A DNA stretch of 64,000 bases, taken from contig NC_044297.2 in NCBI RefSeq assembly GCF_004027225.2, positions 4,918,047 through 4,982,046 on the forward strand. The letters run 5' to 3'. The position numbers and the translations under genes were made by a program. The number at the start of each line of letters is the position of its first letter. Within the stretch, counting starts at the first letter, position 1. The stretch is from Strigops habroptila (lineage: Eukaryota > Chordata > Aves > Psittaciformes > Psittacidae). Shown here piece after piece: positions 12,541 to 26,610 of this stretch. The notes under the pieces are model-generated. The model was given only the letters and a program-made list of their open reading frames with translations. It ran no database searches and had not been told where the DNA came from.

Positions 12541-12849
12541 GGGACATTGGTCCCGTCATCCCTGTTCCCATCGTCTCCTCCTGGCACTCTCACTTTGCTG
12601 CCCAGGAGGAAGCAGCACGTTCCTCAAGGATGCTGAGCTCTGCCACATGTTCCTTTTTGTTTCCCATCTCATTGGATAAGAGGATCTCAAGGTTTTCTGT
12701 GGAGGGAGGATTTGGTTCGTGGCTACTTCAATCTCTCTCCCTCCATGTTGTGCTATAAAAATTACATAATACATGGAGTGGTTGTTCACCCCACGAGGAT
12801 GTTGGGCCGAGCCAGACCAGGAGTGCAGCAGGATCTGCAGGAATTCATT

Positions 12850-13560
12850 AATGGCCCATTCTATATTTCCATTCCTCTTTAAAAACCCAGTGGAGTTACC
12901 TTGGTAATAATAAAGTGCACGATTCCAGGAGGGAGGGAACAGATTCTTATTTGGATTACATGGATTTCTCCTCCTCCCCTCCTTGCCCCTTTTATTCCTG
13001 CCAATTTAAAATTTTTGTTTCGGGGGGGGAGGAAGAAAGAAAATTATAAGCAAATGCTAATGATGGAAAAAAAGCACCTTCTTTTTTTCCCAGGGAGGGG
13101 AGAAAATGCCATTGGAAGTCTTGTATCCAAAGAGATGCCGGGGGGCACAATATATCAAAGAAAATATAATACACCCAGGTTAAAACTGATGATTGCCATA
13201 TAATTAGATGTGAACCATTGTGCTATAAATGTGTATTCTTCAGCGTGCTGTGATTTTACTGTAAAGGGGAGAGAGAGAGGGAGCGCGCGAGAGCGCACAA
13301 GAGAAAGAAAGACAGAAAAACACAGAACCCAGCAACATACTATAAAAAGCACTCTGTTGACTTTTCTGCTGTTTAGTATTCCTTGCCCGTACTCCCCCGG
13401 GAGTATGTAATTAGTGCTTTATGAAGAGTGCATTTAAAGCAGTTTAATATTCACCTCATTCAGTCTGAAACAATGTGATCACTGCTTAGACAAATCACTG
13501 CTCCTTACTGACATCCTCTGTCAGTACATTACCTCTGAAAAGACCTTTCAAGAGGCTTGG
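12850..13560. other. Long AT-rich island split by a GA tract
   Basis: Contains ATTGCCATATAATTAGATG, ATGTAATTAGTGCTTTATG, TTAAAGCAGTTTAATATTC and ATGTTAATTAG. This is the longest AT-rich segment in the first 30 kb and holds no ORF of note. Confidence 0.4.
13264..13330. repeat. GA-rich low-complexity tract
   Basis: Runs of GAGAGAGA, GCGCGCGAGAGCGC and AAAGAAAGACAG inside an AT-rich island; the two AT-rich halves on each side look like one non-coding element split by this tract. Confidence 0.7.
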
Positions 13561-13904
13561 ATGTTAATTAGTTGTCTATCATGTATAAACAGAGCAGTGA
13601 GCAGAAGGGCTGCACCAGGCCAGACACACAGGGAAATACTGGAAATAGGGGGTGCTTTTTTTTTCCCTCCCCCTGTAATGAAAATTCCCGGCTCTCTCAG
13701 CCCCCGCTCCCCCGGTTGCTGGCGCTTCGCAGAGCTCTGTGTGGCCTGGAGTGGAGCCTGGGTTTCCCTGCTGCTGGGTGCCCTCCCGGGAATGCTGACC
13801 CTGCGGCTCTGCAGGGAGCTGCTGCCAGAGCCTGGCCACTCCATGGAGCATCCGCTGCTCTGGATGGGCACCCGCTGAGCTGCCCTGCTGACCCCAGAGT
13901 GTGA

Positions 13905-14045
13905 GCATCCCAGACTGCATCCAGCCCTGCATCCCAGCACTACATCCCAACCTGCATCCCAGCCCTGTATCCTGGCCCTGCGTCCCAACCATGCATCCCA
14001 GTGCTACATCCCAGCCCTGTCTCTCTGTCCTGTATGCCATCCCAC
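13905..14045. repeat. Degenerate 14-15-bp repeat (CCTGCATCCCAGC)
   Basis: About nine copies of CATCCCAGCCCTG-like units. Confidence 0.75.
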
Positions 14046-14545
14046 ATGCCATGGGTGCCCTTCCAAGCAGACAGGGACAAGCAGCTGAATTCCCCTTGGC
14101 TCTTAAGCCCCATGTTGCCACTCCCTTTGGAAGCATTTGTTGGTGCTGTGGTACTTTCTTGAACATGGCAGCACTAGCTTCATGGCCAAGCTGCTCAGCC
14201 GGACAGACTAGGGATTCTCCAACGTCTCATGGTAGAGGATATTCCCATCAGGATATGGGCATGGCAATGCCTGAGGGCTGGGACCAGGTGCCTGCCAGTG
14301 CAGGAAGGTGCTTCAATCCTAGCACTGACACCAGTTTAGTGACTGAATGCACTGAACTAGTGCTTCCGCACCTATAAAATGTGGTTCCTGACACCCACCC
14401 ACTTCCCTAACATGCTTGGGAATGAACGGATGGGAAATACTATAGGAAAAGGAAGTATTGCTATTTCAAATGGAGTTCAGCTTAGCACAGTGGCTTTCCC
14501 TGTCCGAAGCCCTGTTGGTGTGCTGCGTGCTCATGCTATTGATAA

Positions 14546-14794
14546 ACAGGGGAGACTTAGGCTGGATATAAGGCAGAAGCTCTTCCCTGTGAGGGTGCTG
14601 AGGCGCTGGCACAGGGTGCCCAGAGAAGCTGTGGCTGCCCCATCCCTGGCAGTGTTCAAGGCCAGGTTGGACACAGGGGCTTGGAGCAACCTGCTCTAGT
14701 GGAAGGTGTCCCTGCCCGGGGCAGGGGTTGGAGCTGGATGAGCTTTAAGCTCCCTTCAACCCAAACCATTCCACGATTCCATGATTCTATGATG
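14546..14794 (+). mobile_element. CR1 LINE 3' fragment
   Basis: It starts in the GGCTGGATATAAGGCAGAAG part and ends at ATGATTCTATGAT. It has the ordinary CACAGGGTGCCCAGAG variant. Confidence 0.9.
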
Positions 14795-16059
14795 CTGATA
14801 AGCAGCTCTCACTGGAAGAGATGCTGTTGCATCCATCCTCCATGGCACCACCACAAGGGGACAAGGGTGGAAGACCTGGCTTAGACACCCTTATTGCACC
14901 CCAAACCATCTCATTAGCTGTTCAAAGAGTCTCTTCCCGTTTTCCACCGTGCCAGCCCCGGTAAAAGGTCTGGCAGATGACAGCAGCCACCTCACCCTGC
15001 CTGCCCTGGCTTTATCTCAGGGAAATCCAGCAGACTGGGGTCAGCACCGGCCCCGCTGTGCATCGTCATTCCTCATCCAGCCACATGCCTGCAGGATTCT
15101 CCCCACACTGCCTGGGGCTTTCCCAGGGCAGCTTGTCCCCCATGAGCATCCCTGCATCCCTGTTGTGTCCCCAGTGTCCCCCTGCCCACTCTCACAGGGT
15201 GCAGGTTGGGTGCAAGGCACCATCCCAGGAGATGGTCCTGTCTCTGCTCATGATTCCTCAAACCCGGTCTCCACAGGAATGGAGGACCAGGAGCCACGGG
15301 AATCCTATTACCAGCCTCCATCTGGCAGCCCCCTTTGCTCACAAGCCAAATCCAGCAAATCCAACACTTCCCGTGGCCGGGGCAGCCACTTGCTCCCCAT
15401 GGAGGTGTTTAAGGGGCAGGCAAGGTCCAGCGCTGTCCTTTCCCTTTGCCAAGCAGCAGACACAGACTATTGCTGCTGGGAGCAATAGCCAAGGCTTGAA
15501 ACCATGTTGTGGTGAGAGTCTCCTGCACCCCATGGCCAGGGTCTCCATGGGCCACATGCCATGGTGGGATGCACCAAGCATCCCATGGGATGCTTCCCAA
15601 GCCTCCCTCCCTTGCCTGGCCATGGAGCAGCTGCTCCACACCCTCCAGCTTGGGGTTTTTCCCCCTTTCTCTCCCTTTTCCACCAGTTTGTTTCCCTGGT
15701 TCTCTTAGTCACAAAGGTGAGGCCCTGACAGAGACACAGACATCAAAAACAAGAGGTGATGAAATGCGGGAATAATTAAGTTGCAGTAAATCACTGGGCC
15801 CCAGTGGCTCGGTGCCAGCGCTGGGGAAACTGGAGCATGAAGGAGCTGAGTTATTATTAATAATCACCAGTGCCCTCGTGAACAACAACCTATTTTGCAC
15901 CTCTCTGTACCAAAGGAGTGGGAAGGGAGCAGCCGGTCGTAGGGACTAGGATGGGGAGAGGACCATGAGTGTGAGGGACAGAGCAGGGGACGGGAGCTCT
16001 CAGTCTCCTCTGTGCTGGCTCTGCTGTGCGCGGCGCTGCACGTCCCACTGTCCATGGGC

Positions 16060-16549
16060 ATATGAGGGACCCAAAACAAGAGGCACGTGGAGCTGCTGGA
16101 GCGAGTCCAGAGGAGGCCACAGAGATGCTGCGAGGGCTGGAGCAGCTCTGCTCTGGAGCCAGGCTGAGAGAGCCGGGGGGGGGGCAGCCTGGAGAAGAGA
16201 AGGCTCCTGAAGGGGAGACCTTAGAGCAGCTCCAGTGCCTAAAGGGGCTGCAGGAAACCTGGAGAGGGGCTTTGGACGAGGGATGTAGGGACAGGACAAG
16301 GGGAATGGCTTTAACCTGCCAGAGGGGAGACTGAGATGAGCTCTGAGGCAGAAGCTCTTCCCTGTGAGGGTGCTGAGGCGCTGGCACAGGGTGCCCAGAG
16401 AAGCTGTGGCTGCCCCATCCCTGGCAGTGTTCAAGGCCAGGTTGGACACAGGGGCTTGGAGCAACCTGCTCAACCTGCTTGTGGCAGGGGGTTGGAGCTG
16501 GATGAGATTTAAGCTCCCTTCAACCCAAACCATTCCATGATTCTGTGAC
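16060..16549 (+). mobile_element. CR1 LINE 3' fragment (longest here)
   Basis: About 490 bases, starting near CCCAAAACAAGAGGCACGTG (end of ORF2 and 3' UTR) and ending CCATGATTCTGTGA. An 11-G run lies near 16174. It has a short loss at CAACCTGCTCAACCTGCTTG where the usual CTAGTGGAAGG is missing. Confidence 0.92.
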
Positions 16550-19088
16550 CGGATCCATCCCAGGTCCATGGCTCTCTCAGGCTGTGCTGGCCGTGCTGCA
16601 GGCAGCCCAGGGCCAGAGCAAGTCTGCTCCCGCCGCATCCTCCACGCAACCCTGAGCCTTACGCAAGGGCAGCTTTATCCTGCTGCCATCAGGGCTCATC
16701 CTCGCACCAGGGTGCAAGCGAGAGCTCCCATTCCCAGTGTGTGGGTGAGCCCGGTAGCCCCGGGCTGGGCATTGCACAGCTCCTGCACCTCTGCTTGCAG
16801 GCTGTTTGCACCATGCAGGCTGCGATTGCCTGATGTGCAACACCCGATGGGCAGATGATAGCGGGCCAGCGTGCAGCCAGCTTAGCTCCAGCTTTGCAGG
16901 GTGTTTGGAACACATTCTCCCTGCATTGTGCCAGACTTTCACCCTTTAAAGCTCTTGGGAAGGTGCTCTGGGGGTGCAGGACTTGCTGCCTTTGCTGCTC
17001 TGCAGCTCTCTGGGTCTCACTTCAGTTATGTGCTTTGAGGACCAAGGGAAGCCCCCCAGCACCCATCACTGGTGGAGGTGGTGGTGGAAGGGGTGCTCCA
17101 GCTCCCACAAGCCTTCCTGGGTACCACTGTGCTTTGTGGGGAGAGAAAAGAGACCTTAGTGCAAAGACTCCTCCTGCAGTGAACACTAAATCGATGGCTT
17201 CACATTGCATAGCCGGGCAAGGCTCCTGTTAGGGTTCGGTCACACTTGGCTCCATCTCTGAGCAGGCTCTTTGCAGGGTTTGGGTTGATTTTGGCTGCCA
17301 CGTGGCCATGGGCAAAGCCTGGGCCCCAGCTTGCATCGCCATTCCTACCGGCACGTGTTTCGTGTGGGAACCATCCCAACCTGGTCAAAATCCTCCCTGG
17401 CGGGGTAAACCCGGCGGTGTCGACACTGGGGAGGGCTGTAAATGTAATGTCTTTGTAAAACCTTTAAGCCTCCGTCTGCAACGCGCAGGTAAACCTTTAA
17501 TTCCCTGACAATGCAGAGCTAACTCCCAGCTAAATCCCTAATTCCCGCGCTCCATAGCCCCATGAATTCGGCTCTCTGCAGCCCAGGTAGTGAGCAGCAT
17601 CGGCTGCAGCATCCGCACTCTTTGGGTATGGTCTGTGTGCTCCTGGTGGAGAACTCCCCTAAAACAGCTGTGCCCCAGGTTCTGGAGCATTTACTCGGTT
17701 GATTGAAATCCTTAGAATGCCTTTTGCATCTCTTCAGAATGGGAATAACGGCAGCTCCTGCATCCCTGCAGTGCCCTGAGGTTGCAGCGTGCAGGGGAGG
17801 CAGGGAAGGAGCCATCCAAACGCAGTGTCCTGGCTCCAGGCCAGCTCTCCTGCCCTCTAAACTGGCTGAAATGTGACATTTTGGGATGAGCCCATTCCCT
17901 GCTCCGGTGGGTGCTTGTGAAGCATCACCAGCATCCCATGAAGGACTTTCCCCTCAAGCCAGCCTGGTCCATAGGGAAAGGGAGAGAACCAGGCAGCACG
18001 GAGCAGGCAGCAGGGACACCGAGTGAGCCTGACAGGTTTGGGAGCTCATCAGCATGATGATGACAGCTCTGGAGATTGCTCCATGCGGGTCCCAGCTGCT
18101 GGGAGAACGTTTCTCAACCTGGAGAAACCTGTACGAACGACCACCCTTTCTTAAGCAATTTTCCTGACTCAAGATCCCACCCCAAGTCAGGGGAGACGGA
18201 TCTCTGCTGCCTCTTACAAAACATCTCCATCCAAACAGGTTTCCCCATGAATCCCTCTTCCAGAGAAGTTTTCTCCCCTCTTTTTATAGGGTGCCCCTGG
18301 GTGCTGTTGGCTCTTCAGGAGGGTATTTGGTGTTGGGTGCTGTGTTGATATGACTTGGCTTTCCTTAGCTCGGCGGCTGAGGCCACCCATTGCATCAAGC
18401 ACAGATTAGCCCAAATCCTGCCCTTTATAGGACTTTCCTGAGGAACAAGGGAAGGGAATGGCTCTTCGAGGGACTGGGCAAATCCAGGCGAGGGACCATC
18501 CGGCAGTGCCGGGGGATGCTCAGCCCTTCTATGTATTAGTGGCCTAAATATTGACCTGGAGCAAATCCAGAGGCCAATTCCATGTTCACCTCCCCTGGAT
18601 TCACAGCAGATTCCTAACGGAGTCAATATTAGATTATAGATAAATGTTATAATTATTATAGATGAGTAAAATTTGCTATTGGTCTGGTGGTCCTGGTGGG
18701 CTCCAACCCCTCCATAACATACCCTGGATGGGTATGGAAACGTGTATCCTGAATGGCAACATCTGCCGTGGCTCCCAGCCTGCGCAGGGCACTGAGAAAC
18801 TCCTTTGTGCCTCTCGGGGATGACCCGCCACCACCTCGCGGTGTCCACAGTGCAGGGACTGGGGAGGGAAGGGTTACGCAGCCCCATCTGCTCCTCTCCC
18901 CATTTCACAAGGGCGGGTTTGGAGTTTTACTACCAGTTTCAGACAATGAAGGTGTGTCTGCGCTCGGTGCCTGCTTTGCCCGGTGTGTAGGCGTCGGGTT
19001 CAGCACCGTCTTGTCAACACTTGAATATGTTGAGCATCACTCACGGGGCATTCTGTAAGAAACCTATTAAGTTAATTGCTGAGGCTGG

Positions 19089-19089
19089 T

Positions 19090-19122
<33 letters not shown>
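19089..19122. repeat. (TG)13 followed by (AG)n microsatellite
   Basis: Thirteen perfect TG units and then four AG units. Confidence 0.97.
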
Positions 19123-19479
19123 CTTCTCCTCTAAAAACTTGGCTTTCTTCGCTGCAAGACACTTCTGATGCAAGCCCCGGCCTCTTGGGGTGATGACATC
19201 TTGTCTGCTGCTGTAACTGGTACAGGGCTCATTGTGCTGCGTGTAGGACCCGCACCCAGCCAAATGTAGGGACGTGCTTCAGCTCCTGGTGGTGGCCACA
19301 GGAACAGGCTGGGGAGGGGTTAGGGTGTCGATCAGTCTTAAATTAGTGGGGTTTAAACCCAAGCCAGGCTGTGCTGTCTGTGTGGGGACAACTCAAGCAT
19401 CCCTGTAGGCAATAGCAGCTCTTGCAGTCAGCTTATATCATCATTTCTGCTCAATCTGGGTACATGGGAATATGCAGTT

Positions 19480-19597
19480 TTATAGATTCATAGAACCATG
19501 GAATGGTTTGTATTGGAAGGGACCTTAAAGCTCCTCCAGCTCCAACCCCCTGCCACAGGCAGGGACACCTTCCACTAGAGCAGGTTGCTCCAAGCCT
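19480..19597 (-). mobile_element. CR1 LINE 3' end, minus strand
   Basis: Begins at the reverse of the octamer terminus (tagattcatagaaccatgg) and runs to the GCTTGGAGCAACCTGCTC part, then stops. Confidence 0.88.
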
Positions 19598-21330
19598 CAT
19601 CCAAACTTTGACCCCTTGGTTTGGGAAAAGGGCTGGGAAGGGACCTCTTGGTCTTTATATTTGCACTGCCACCCACAAGTGGCCCAAAATAACCAGGACT
19701 GGAGGTGGGGAGCTATTCCTGTTGGGGCTGGGGGGGGCTGCCCTGGCCCTGGTGGCAGGAAAGCATGGTTCATGCGAGGAGATGGCACAGAAACAGCCTC
19801 CAGCAGCACCTATGGACATCCCTGGGGGGACACCCACTCTGCTTCTCCTCTCCCTGCTTCCCACATGCCTTTGCATCCTGCTGGACAAGGAGCCGTGGGC
19901 CTGAGCCCCATCCCAAACAAGAGCAGGGCTGTTTGGGGGGTGATGCAACACAGCGAGCAGCAGCACGTGCTGAGGTGCCCAGCCCCAGCCTTTTCCCCAT
20001 GTCCTCCCCCTGCCAGGCTGAAGCGGGGCCCCCGCACCCCTCACCACCCCCAAAATACCTAAAACCTTCAGTTTGCCCTCGCTGGAGCCCAAGGCAGGGT
20101 ATAGGGAGCAGGGCGAGTGCTTGGGAGGCACATGGGGCATTGCACAAACAGCCCCTGGCGCTTGCACGCGCCCCAGGTAGGGCAGCTCAGCCCCCTCCTT
20201 CCCGCGCCGGGAGCATCCCACGGGAGCCCGGATCCGGTGGACTTTTATGGAAGAAAGGGAAGTCCATGGCACAGCCGGAGCAGCTTTTGGCAGCCGCAGC
20301 CGTGCAGCAGCAGCAGCGCTGCTGGGTTAACCCCTCATCCTCAGGATGGGTGATGCCAAACTGCTCCCTGCGTCATTCCAGCCCCCAGGCATCTGCTGGG
20401 GTGCAGGTTTGGAGGTGGGGGGGGAGTCAGCAGCCCTGGCGTGGGTCTGCCCTGAGCCGAGGGCTATGGGATGCTCAGCAGCCAGAAACGCCGGCGAGAA
20501 GGCGCGCTTGGCTCTTTCCCATCATCTAAATCAATGCAAAGGACTCACGAGCATCCCAAAGCTCTCATCCTTCAAGAATCCCCCCCCTCCTTCCCGAGAA
20601 TAATAACCAGCAGGAGGGAAGCGGGGGGAAGAACTCGTGCTGCTCCAGCGAAGGATGTTTCCTGTTGGAGTTTCTCCCGTCCCAGGGGCAGCTCTGGACT
20701 CTCCCTCCGCGTGCTGCCAAGTCCCGCTGTCAGGAAGCAGCTTAAGGGGAGGGGGGGGCACGGCAAGGCCGAGCCCACGGCAGCCCGGATGCGCTGGCGG
20801 GGGCCAGGCAGCTCATTCCCCTCCCGGCAAATCCCAGATGGGGGCTGTTGTCATCAGATGCAAAAGGGAGACTTTGGCCAACGGAAGGAGAGAGAAAGAA
20901 GTTAAAGAAAGAATAAAATCAACCTTCTTCCCACCCCCAGCCCCACGCTCCTTCCCCAGCGCTCCCATCAGATTAGAGAAGCCGAAATAGCCAAGTTGGC
21001 CCAGAGCAGGAGCAGGGCTGGCACGCGCGGGCTTTGATCCACCCCCGTGCCTGGGAAGGTGGCTGGGATGGGGATCAGACACCCCAGGGAGGAGGAATTT
21101 GCAGGGGAGGTTTGTGGCGTGTGCGCCCCGAGGTGCCCCCCAGCCCTGCTCGGCTGCCAGGGTGGGATGCGGCATCCCCGTCGTGCTCAGCATCCCACCT
21201 TGTTGGTGCTCGTCACTGGGTATCACCCCCCAAAATCCAGGCTCAAGCCCCTGTTTCACACCCTGGGATTTCAATCCCAGTGGTTGCTGGTACGTCAGTG
21301 TGGACCCGGCCTTTGTAGCATCACATCAGA

Positions 21331-21441
21331 GCTTGGAGCAACCTGCTCTAGTGGAAGGTGTCCCTGCCCGTGGCAGGGGTTGGAACTGGCTGAGCTTTAA
21401 GGTCCCTCCAAACCCAAACCATCCCATGATGCTTATGATCG
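21331..21441 (+). mobile_element. CR1 LINE 3' end
   Basis: GCTTGGAGCAACCTGCTCTA to CCCATGATGCTTATGATCG; the terminal octamers are worn. Confidence 0.88.
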
Positions 21442-23589
21442 CCAGTGCAAAAACCCGCTCTGAGATGCAGGACCACTCTGGAGATGCTGCTTTTGGGAAG
21501 GCTGATGAGGTTTTTCAGTGTTCCTGCAGCACAACACGAGGTGACAGGGCTGTATGGTCATCCCTAAGAGCCTTAGGAGCAGCCACTGCTTGTCCTGTGC
21601 ACCGAGCATCACCCACCGTGCTCTGCCCTCCTCTCCATCCCTTCCCTTTGGATTAGAGTGAAGCTTAGAGCATCTCTGCAAGCCTGGTTATGGCTCACGG
21701 AGGGATGTGCTGCTCACACAGGAGAGGTTCAGGCCCACGTGCCCCACAGACATGTTTATTGCTGTTTACTACAGCTCGGACAGTCCTTGCTGGTGCTTTG
21801 CAACCACCAAAGCAAATCTATTCCCATCCCCAAAGGCAAAGCAGGCGGCAGAGCCTCTCCACGGGCACATCCTCGCGGCTGTCCCCAGGGCTTGGTTTCA
21901 GTGCAGGCTCCACTCTCATCCTCACGGAATTGGGCTACAGGCCTTTAAATGACTGAATTAGGCAAAATTTGGTGTTTCTCCAAGAATCCTCCGGAAATCT
22001 GCTGCTGGAAAAGCAAGCTCATCTTAAAGCTACACGCACGCAAACAAGTTTTCCACTCTCAAGAACTGTAGAGACTTGGGATGGAAAAGACCTTTTCAGT
22101 CCTACCCAGCCCTTTTTCTGGCCAGTTCAAGCTTGTTCCCTGCGTTGAAATCTCAAGGACTTTACTCATGGCTTTGAAACCTCTCGTGGTTCACCTTTCT
22201 CTGGAGTTTTTGTGGTGTTTTGGAGGTTCCTCATCAGAACTGGGGGTGATGGGGGTGCCCTAGCGAGTGCTGAAGGTATTGAGTGGCCTCCTGCTTCCAT
22301 GGGGTGAATATGGGGAGATCCTGGTGGATCTCCTGGAGGAGAACCAGGCAAAGTGTGGAGCACACAAGGATGCAGGGATATTCGGGGTTGCCAGTGGCAT
22401 GTTTGAGCAGTGAGGTACAAAACCTGCCTTTCTCCTTCATCCCCCCACACCGGAGCCATCCTCAGGCCTTCCTCCTCCTCCGAACCCAGCACCTCTTCCC
22501 ACGCCAGCATCCGCCGTTATCCCACTGGCACCGAGGAGGCAGGGGATGCTCATGGGAGGTCCTGGTTGGATCATGTGTGGGATGAAGCCCACCACAGCCC
22601 TCCCCTCGACGGGCAGCGGGGTCAGGTTGACTCATCTGGCAACCAGCTCCTCCATGAGCTCGCCTGCAGTTGCAACACTGCTGGGATATTAAACGCAGGC
22701 AGCCACGGAGCCCGGCATCCACGCGGCTTCCTAACACACCCCTGGGGTTGCTATCAACATCCCTGTTGTTCTTCGCAATCGCAGCCAGCATTTATCATCC
22801 CGGTTTTACAACAGAGGCCCAGGGGCTGGGAGATGGGGTGTAACCACGCAAGGATGTGATTGCAGCGCTCTCCAGAAGGGTCTTTTGGGGTGCTGCAGGT
22901 TGCAGCCACCCCGCTGTGTGCCTGGTGCTGCGCCAGCTTTCAGCCACTGCAAGCAAGAGCAAGACATCAGTCAGAACTTGTACGGCCCTTTCCATAAGCT
23001 GATTTAAATAAGCTTTTTAGTCAACCAGTGCAATTTTCTCACTTAAGCAAACCCTGACACTTCTCCACCAGGGATCCAGGAGGGAAGGGGGTAGCAGGAA
23101 AACTCCTTCACGCCGTTTCTTGGCAAGCCAGCCAACCTCAGCTCCCAAATCCATCACTGCGAGTGTCCTGGCACAGCCACGTCTCGCGGGCCCTCCCGCA
23201 GCAGCTTGGCTGCACGTCTGGGGATGGAGCCCAGCATCCTGCATCCCGTTTCCCCCAGCCCCAACCTTCACAGCACAGGTACTTCAGTAAAACACACAAA
23301 ACCTCCTCCTTTCTCAACACAAGGGTTTTGGCTGAGGTTTCCAAACCATCCCAGTGTCATCACAGCCTCCACCCCACAGGCTTGGACCCCTCACCTAGAT
23401 CCATAAGGAAAGGTGCAGATAGGCACCGTGTGTGCCAGCAACGCCTAAGCCAGGCAGGAATCTCTCGCTCGCTGGAAATCCACCCAGCAGAGCCTCCCTC
23501 TTTTGAAATGGGATATTCTGGCACTGGAAACACCATCCTTGGCCTTCCAGGAGGGAGGCAGGAGCCTGGGCTCTGCATCATGTGGGTCC

Positions 23590-23900
23590 TCAGTGGTTCG
23601 GGTTATTAAATGCAGCATTTTGTCCCTGCTGCTTTCACGTTCCTAGATTAAAAAACCTTACAAAGAGCCAAACACGGAGGTGATTTATGTTTATTTTGCT
23701 TACTTAATAACCCTGTAGCACGTCCTTCCCTGGGGCATTAGGGTGTATCAGACAAGTCATTTAAATTACAACCGTGCCTGATATTTATTTTTTAATATAT
23801 TTTTATGAGAGCCTTCCCCATTTATAGCAATCCAGCAGAAAGCCAGACCACGCCAAGGAGCTGTAATCATACCTAATAATCCTCAGAGCCACCAGGGTGA
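23590..23900. other. AT-rich island, possible conserved non-coding element
   Basis: Includes TTTATTTTGCTTACTTAATA, CATTTAAATTACAACC and ATTTTTTAATATATTTT, in a GC-rich surrounding. Confidence 0.35.
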
Positions 23901-26464
23901 ATGGTTGGGGTTGCTGACCCCGGGAAGCTGGAGCAGAGGCTCTTTGGAGCCGTGCTGGAATGGTGACATTCCAACCTGGCTGCCGTATCCTGCTCCAACC
24001 TGAGCAGAGTGGTGCCTCCATTGGGGACCCAAGAGTGGTGATGGGACCCCTCAAGCTGCTTCTGCTCCTTGGGGGCCCTCGGGCTCAAAGGAGCCTCAGT
24101 TCATGTTTGAGGATGAGGCTGTGTAGTGCATCAGTGTGTATTTGTGCAGCAGCATCTATCTGGTGGTCACTGCCTGGTGAGAAGCAGTGTCCTGGCAGGA
24201 TGCTGGTGTTAAAAACACCCAATTCCGATGCTTGTAACCGTGTCATTCCACAGACAGGCAGATCCAGGGGCTGTGCAGCACCAGCTCCCTGGGGTTCACC
24301 CACTGAGGATCTGGATCTGCCCCAAAGAGAAGAGAACGCACCTTTTCCACTCTTTCTGTGCCTGTGTGTAGCTTGGCTGTAGTTTATCCAACTTCCATGC
24401 ACAGACTGACAGTAGACAAGCCAAATAGCACCCGAAGTGGTGAAAATCCATGACAGTTAAAGGGAATTAAAGTCCTGGGCTTGGGCTATGGGTAATTTGG
24501 GGTTGGCAGCTGGGCAATGGCATGTATCTAGCCCCATGTAGCTCAGCACGACACGGTGCTGGACCACGCATCGCTGGAGCCTGCTGAGAGGAGCGGGAGG
24601 CTCTGGAGCACTGGATTAATCTCCTGCTATTAATCATTAGCAGGCATGGAAAGCAAAGTGTCTGGGCCATTAGGAGTTAGGCTGGAAGCACAGGGTACCT
24701 GCGTTCCAGTGGTGCTGAGATGCTGGGAGCATCCCTGCCTCCAGTCCGGGGCCGCATCTCCAGCGGAGCCAGGGGAGCGAAACTGGCTCTGAGCAGGAGC
24801 TGAGAGCCCTGAGTCATCCCCAGGATCTGGGAACTGGGGCTATGGGGAAGCATCGGCAAGCTGAGGATAACATCTGGGATTGGGAAAGCTGGTCTGCTTC
24901 CAGTGGGAAGGGGAGGTTTCTCTGGATGGGGCATGATGGGCTTTTCTTCCATCAACTCCTTCCATGTCTTCCTCTGTCATTTTCTATTTCTACTAATTCC
25001 TTTCCCAATGGAAAGAACACGAGCATTCAGTGGCATAACATTGGAAATAACAGGATGTGACATGTATAATAAAACCAGGATTTGCATGGAAGGGGCCGAC
25101 GGTCTCCTTTGGGCTTGATGGTGATTGGAAAAGCAAGGGAGACCCTGGCAGGGAGAGGGTTGGAGCAGGATGGTTCGGGTCCATCCCATGCCCCAGCACA
25201 GGGATCAGCATGGAAGCGAGCTAACATGTGAACAGGCAGCTGGAAACCCTGGGAAACGTTGAATTTTGGGAGTGCTGAGAGCTGGCCAGGCCCTACCCTG
25301 CTCTCTCCATGCAGAAATAATTGGAGGGAGAGTTTCTCTTGGACCAGGTTTTTCCTCACATGCTTTTTGTTGGGAAGCAGGATGAGCCTGAATTTTCCAG
25401 GGAGCTGGGGTAGGAGCGGTGCTGGTTTTGGTGGAAAGGAGGCAAACCCAGAGTGTGCACCTTCCCCTGCAAGGCCGTGGTTGAACAGATCCGTATCCAG
25501 CCACGATCGGCATCTTATTCCTTTATTCCATGTTCCAGCCTCCGTTGCACTTGCAGGAGGCTGGATTGCCATCCCGGCAGCTCTGCCCTTCCCGGGATGC
25601 TCCTGAGAGCCAATTCATAAATCCTGACCCCATTAGAAAGATCACAGAAAGAGAGAAAAGCAAATCTGGGCTCCTGGCTGCACCGGCTTTGAAGCTGCCT
25701 TCCCCCCTGTCAAGCCGGCGTGCCGTAAGCGAGCAGCGCAGGAGGAGCCCTGTTTGTTTGGGGATTAACTTCCCCACTTGGCTAATTGCTGGTTAATCAT
25801 ATCAGCACCTCGCCTGCTCCCCATGGGATGCAGCTCCCGGCGCCCAGATGGGTCCCGTGGGGTCCCATGGGGTCCCCGGGGTGCGTGGGTCCAGGCTGGG
25901 GCGTGCTCCCGGCCAGGCAGCAGCAGCCCAGCCCCGCTCTGCTGCTGGGTCCCATCCGTCATCTGTTTGTCCTGGTCCCCTGCCAGTGATTGTGCTGATT
26001 CCCACACCCACTTTCCATAACCCTGCGTCCTCGCCCGGGCGCATCGCTGGCGCACTCGCCACCCATCCCTTTCCCCTCCTCTCCGATGGGATCAGACACG
26101 TTCTGGAGAGGGGGAAGAAAGGAAAGGAGGGGAAAGGAAAAAAAAAAAAGAAAGATCAAGAGGAAAACAGAATGTGACTCATTGCTTTCTTCATTTATTT
26201 GTATTTATTTATTCCTTCCCCTCCGTGCTGCGACGTGCGGGGCTGGCCGCAGAGAGCAGCAGTGTCCAGCTTGGCAAAGTGGTGTTGGGAATGGGGTGGG
26301 AATAGTTTTCTTCACTCTTTTAGTCAAGGGGAAGAGCACAGAGTGGAGCTCCTGGCACAGAAACTGTGTGGCACAGACTTTTAAGGCTGTCCAGGTCTCC
26401 GCGTGAGCATCCCGCCCGCATCCCACACCCCACCAGCACAGCATGGACCGGAGGGTGGAAATAT

Positions 26465-26610
26465 CTAATTCCACCTCCTACACTGTGTCCTCGGCAGGGG
26501 AAAGAGAAAGAGAAGATAAAAGGCTGGGAAGCTCAAATGGTGTCATTAGGAACTATTAATGCTCTCATAAAAGGGCATTAATAAACACGGCAGCGCATCA
26601 GCGTCCATTA
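26465..26610. other. AT-rich island, possible conserved non-coding element
   Basis: AACTATTAATGCTC and GCATTAATAAACACGG within 80 bases; no gene. Confidence 0.3.

Noticed and set aside
15561-15580. DAPS peptide near 15565 as a possible PEBP4 DPDAP exon
   Set aside because: No preceding VDP, no HWL motif after it, no splice sites.
22060-22125. Possible old minus-strand CR1 (gggatggaaaagacctt)
   Set aside because: Only one short block matches; too little to support.
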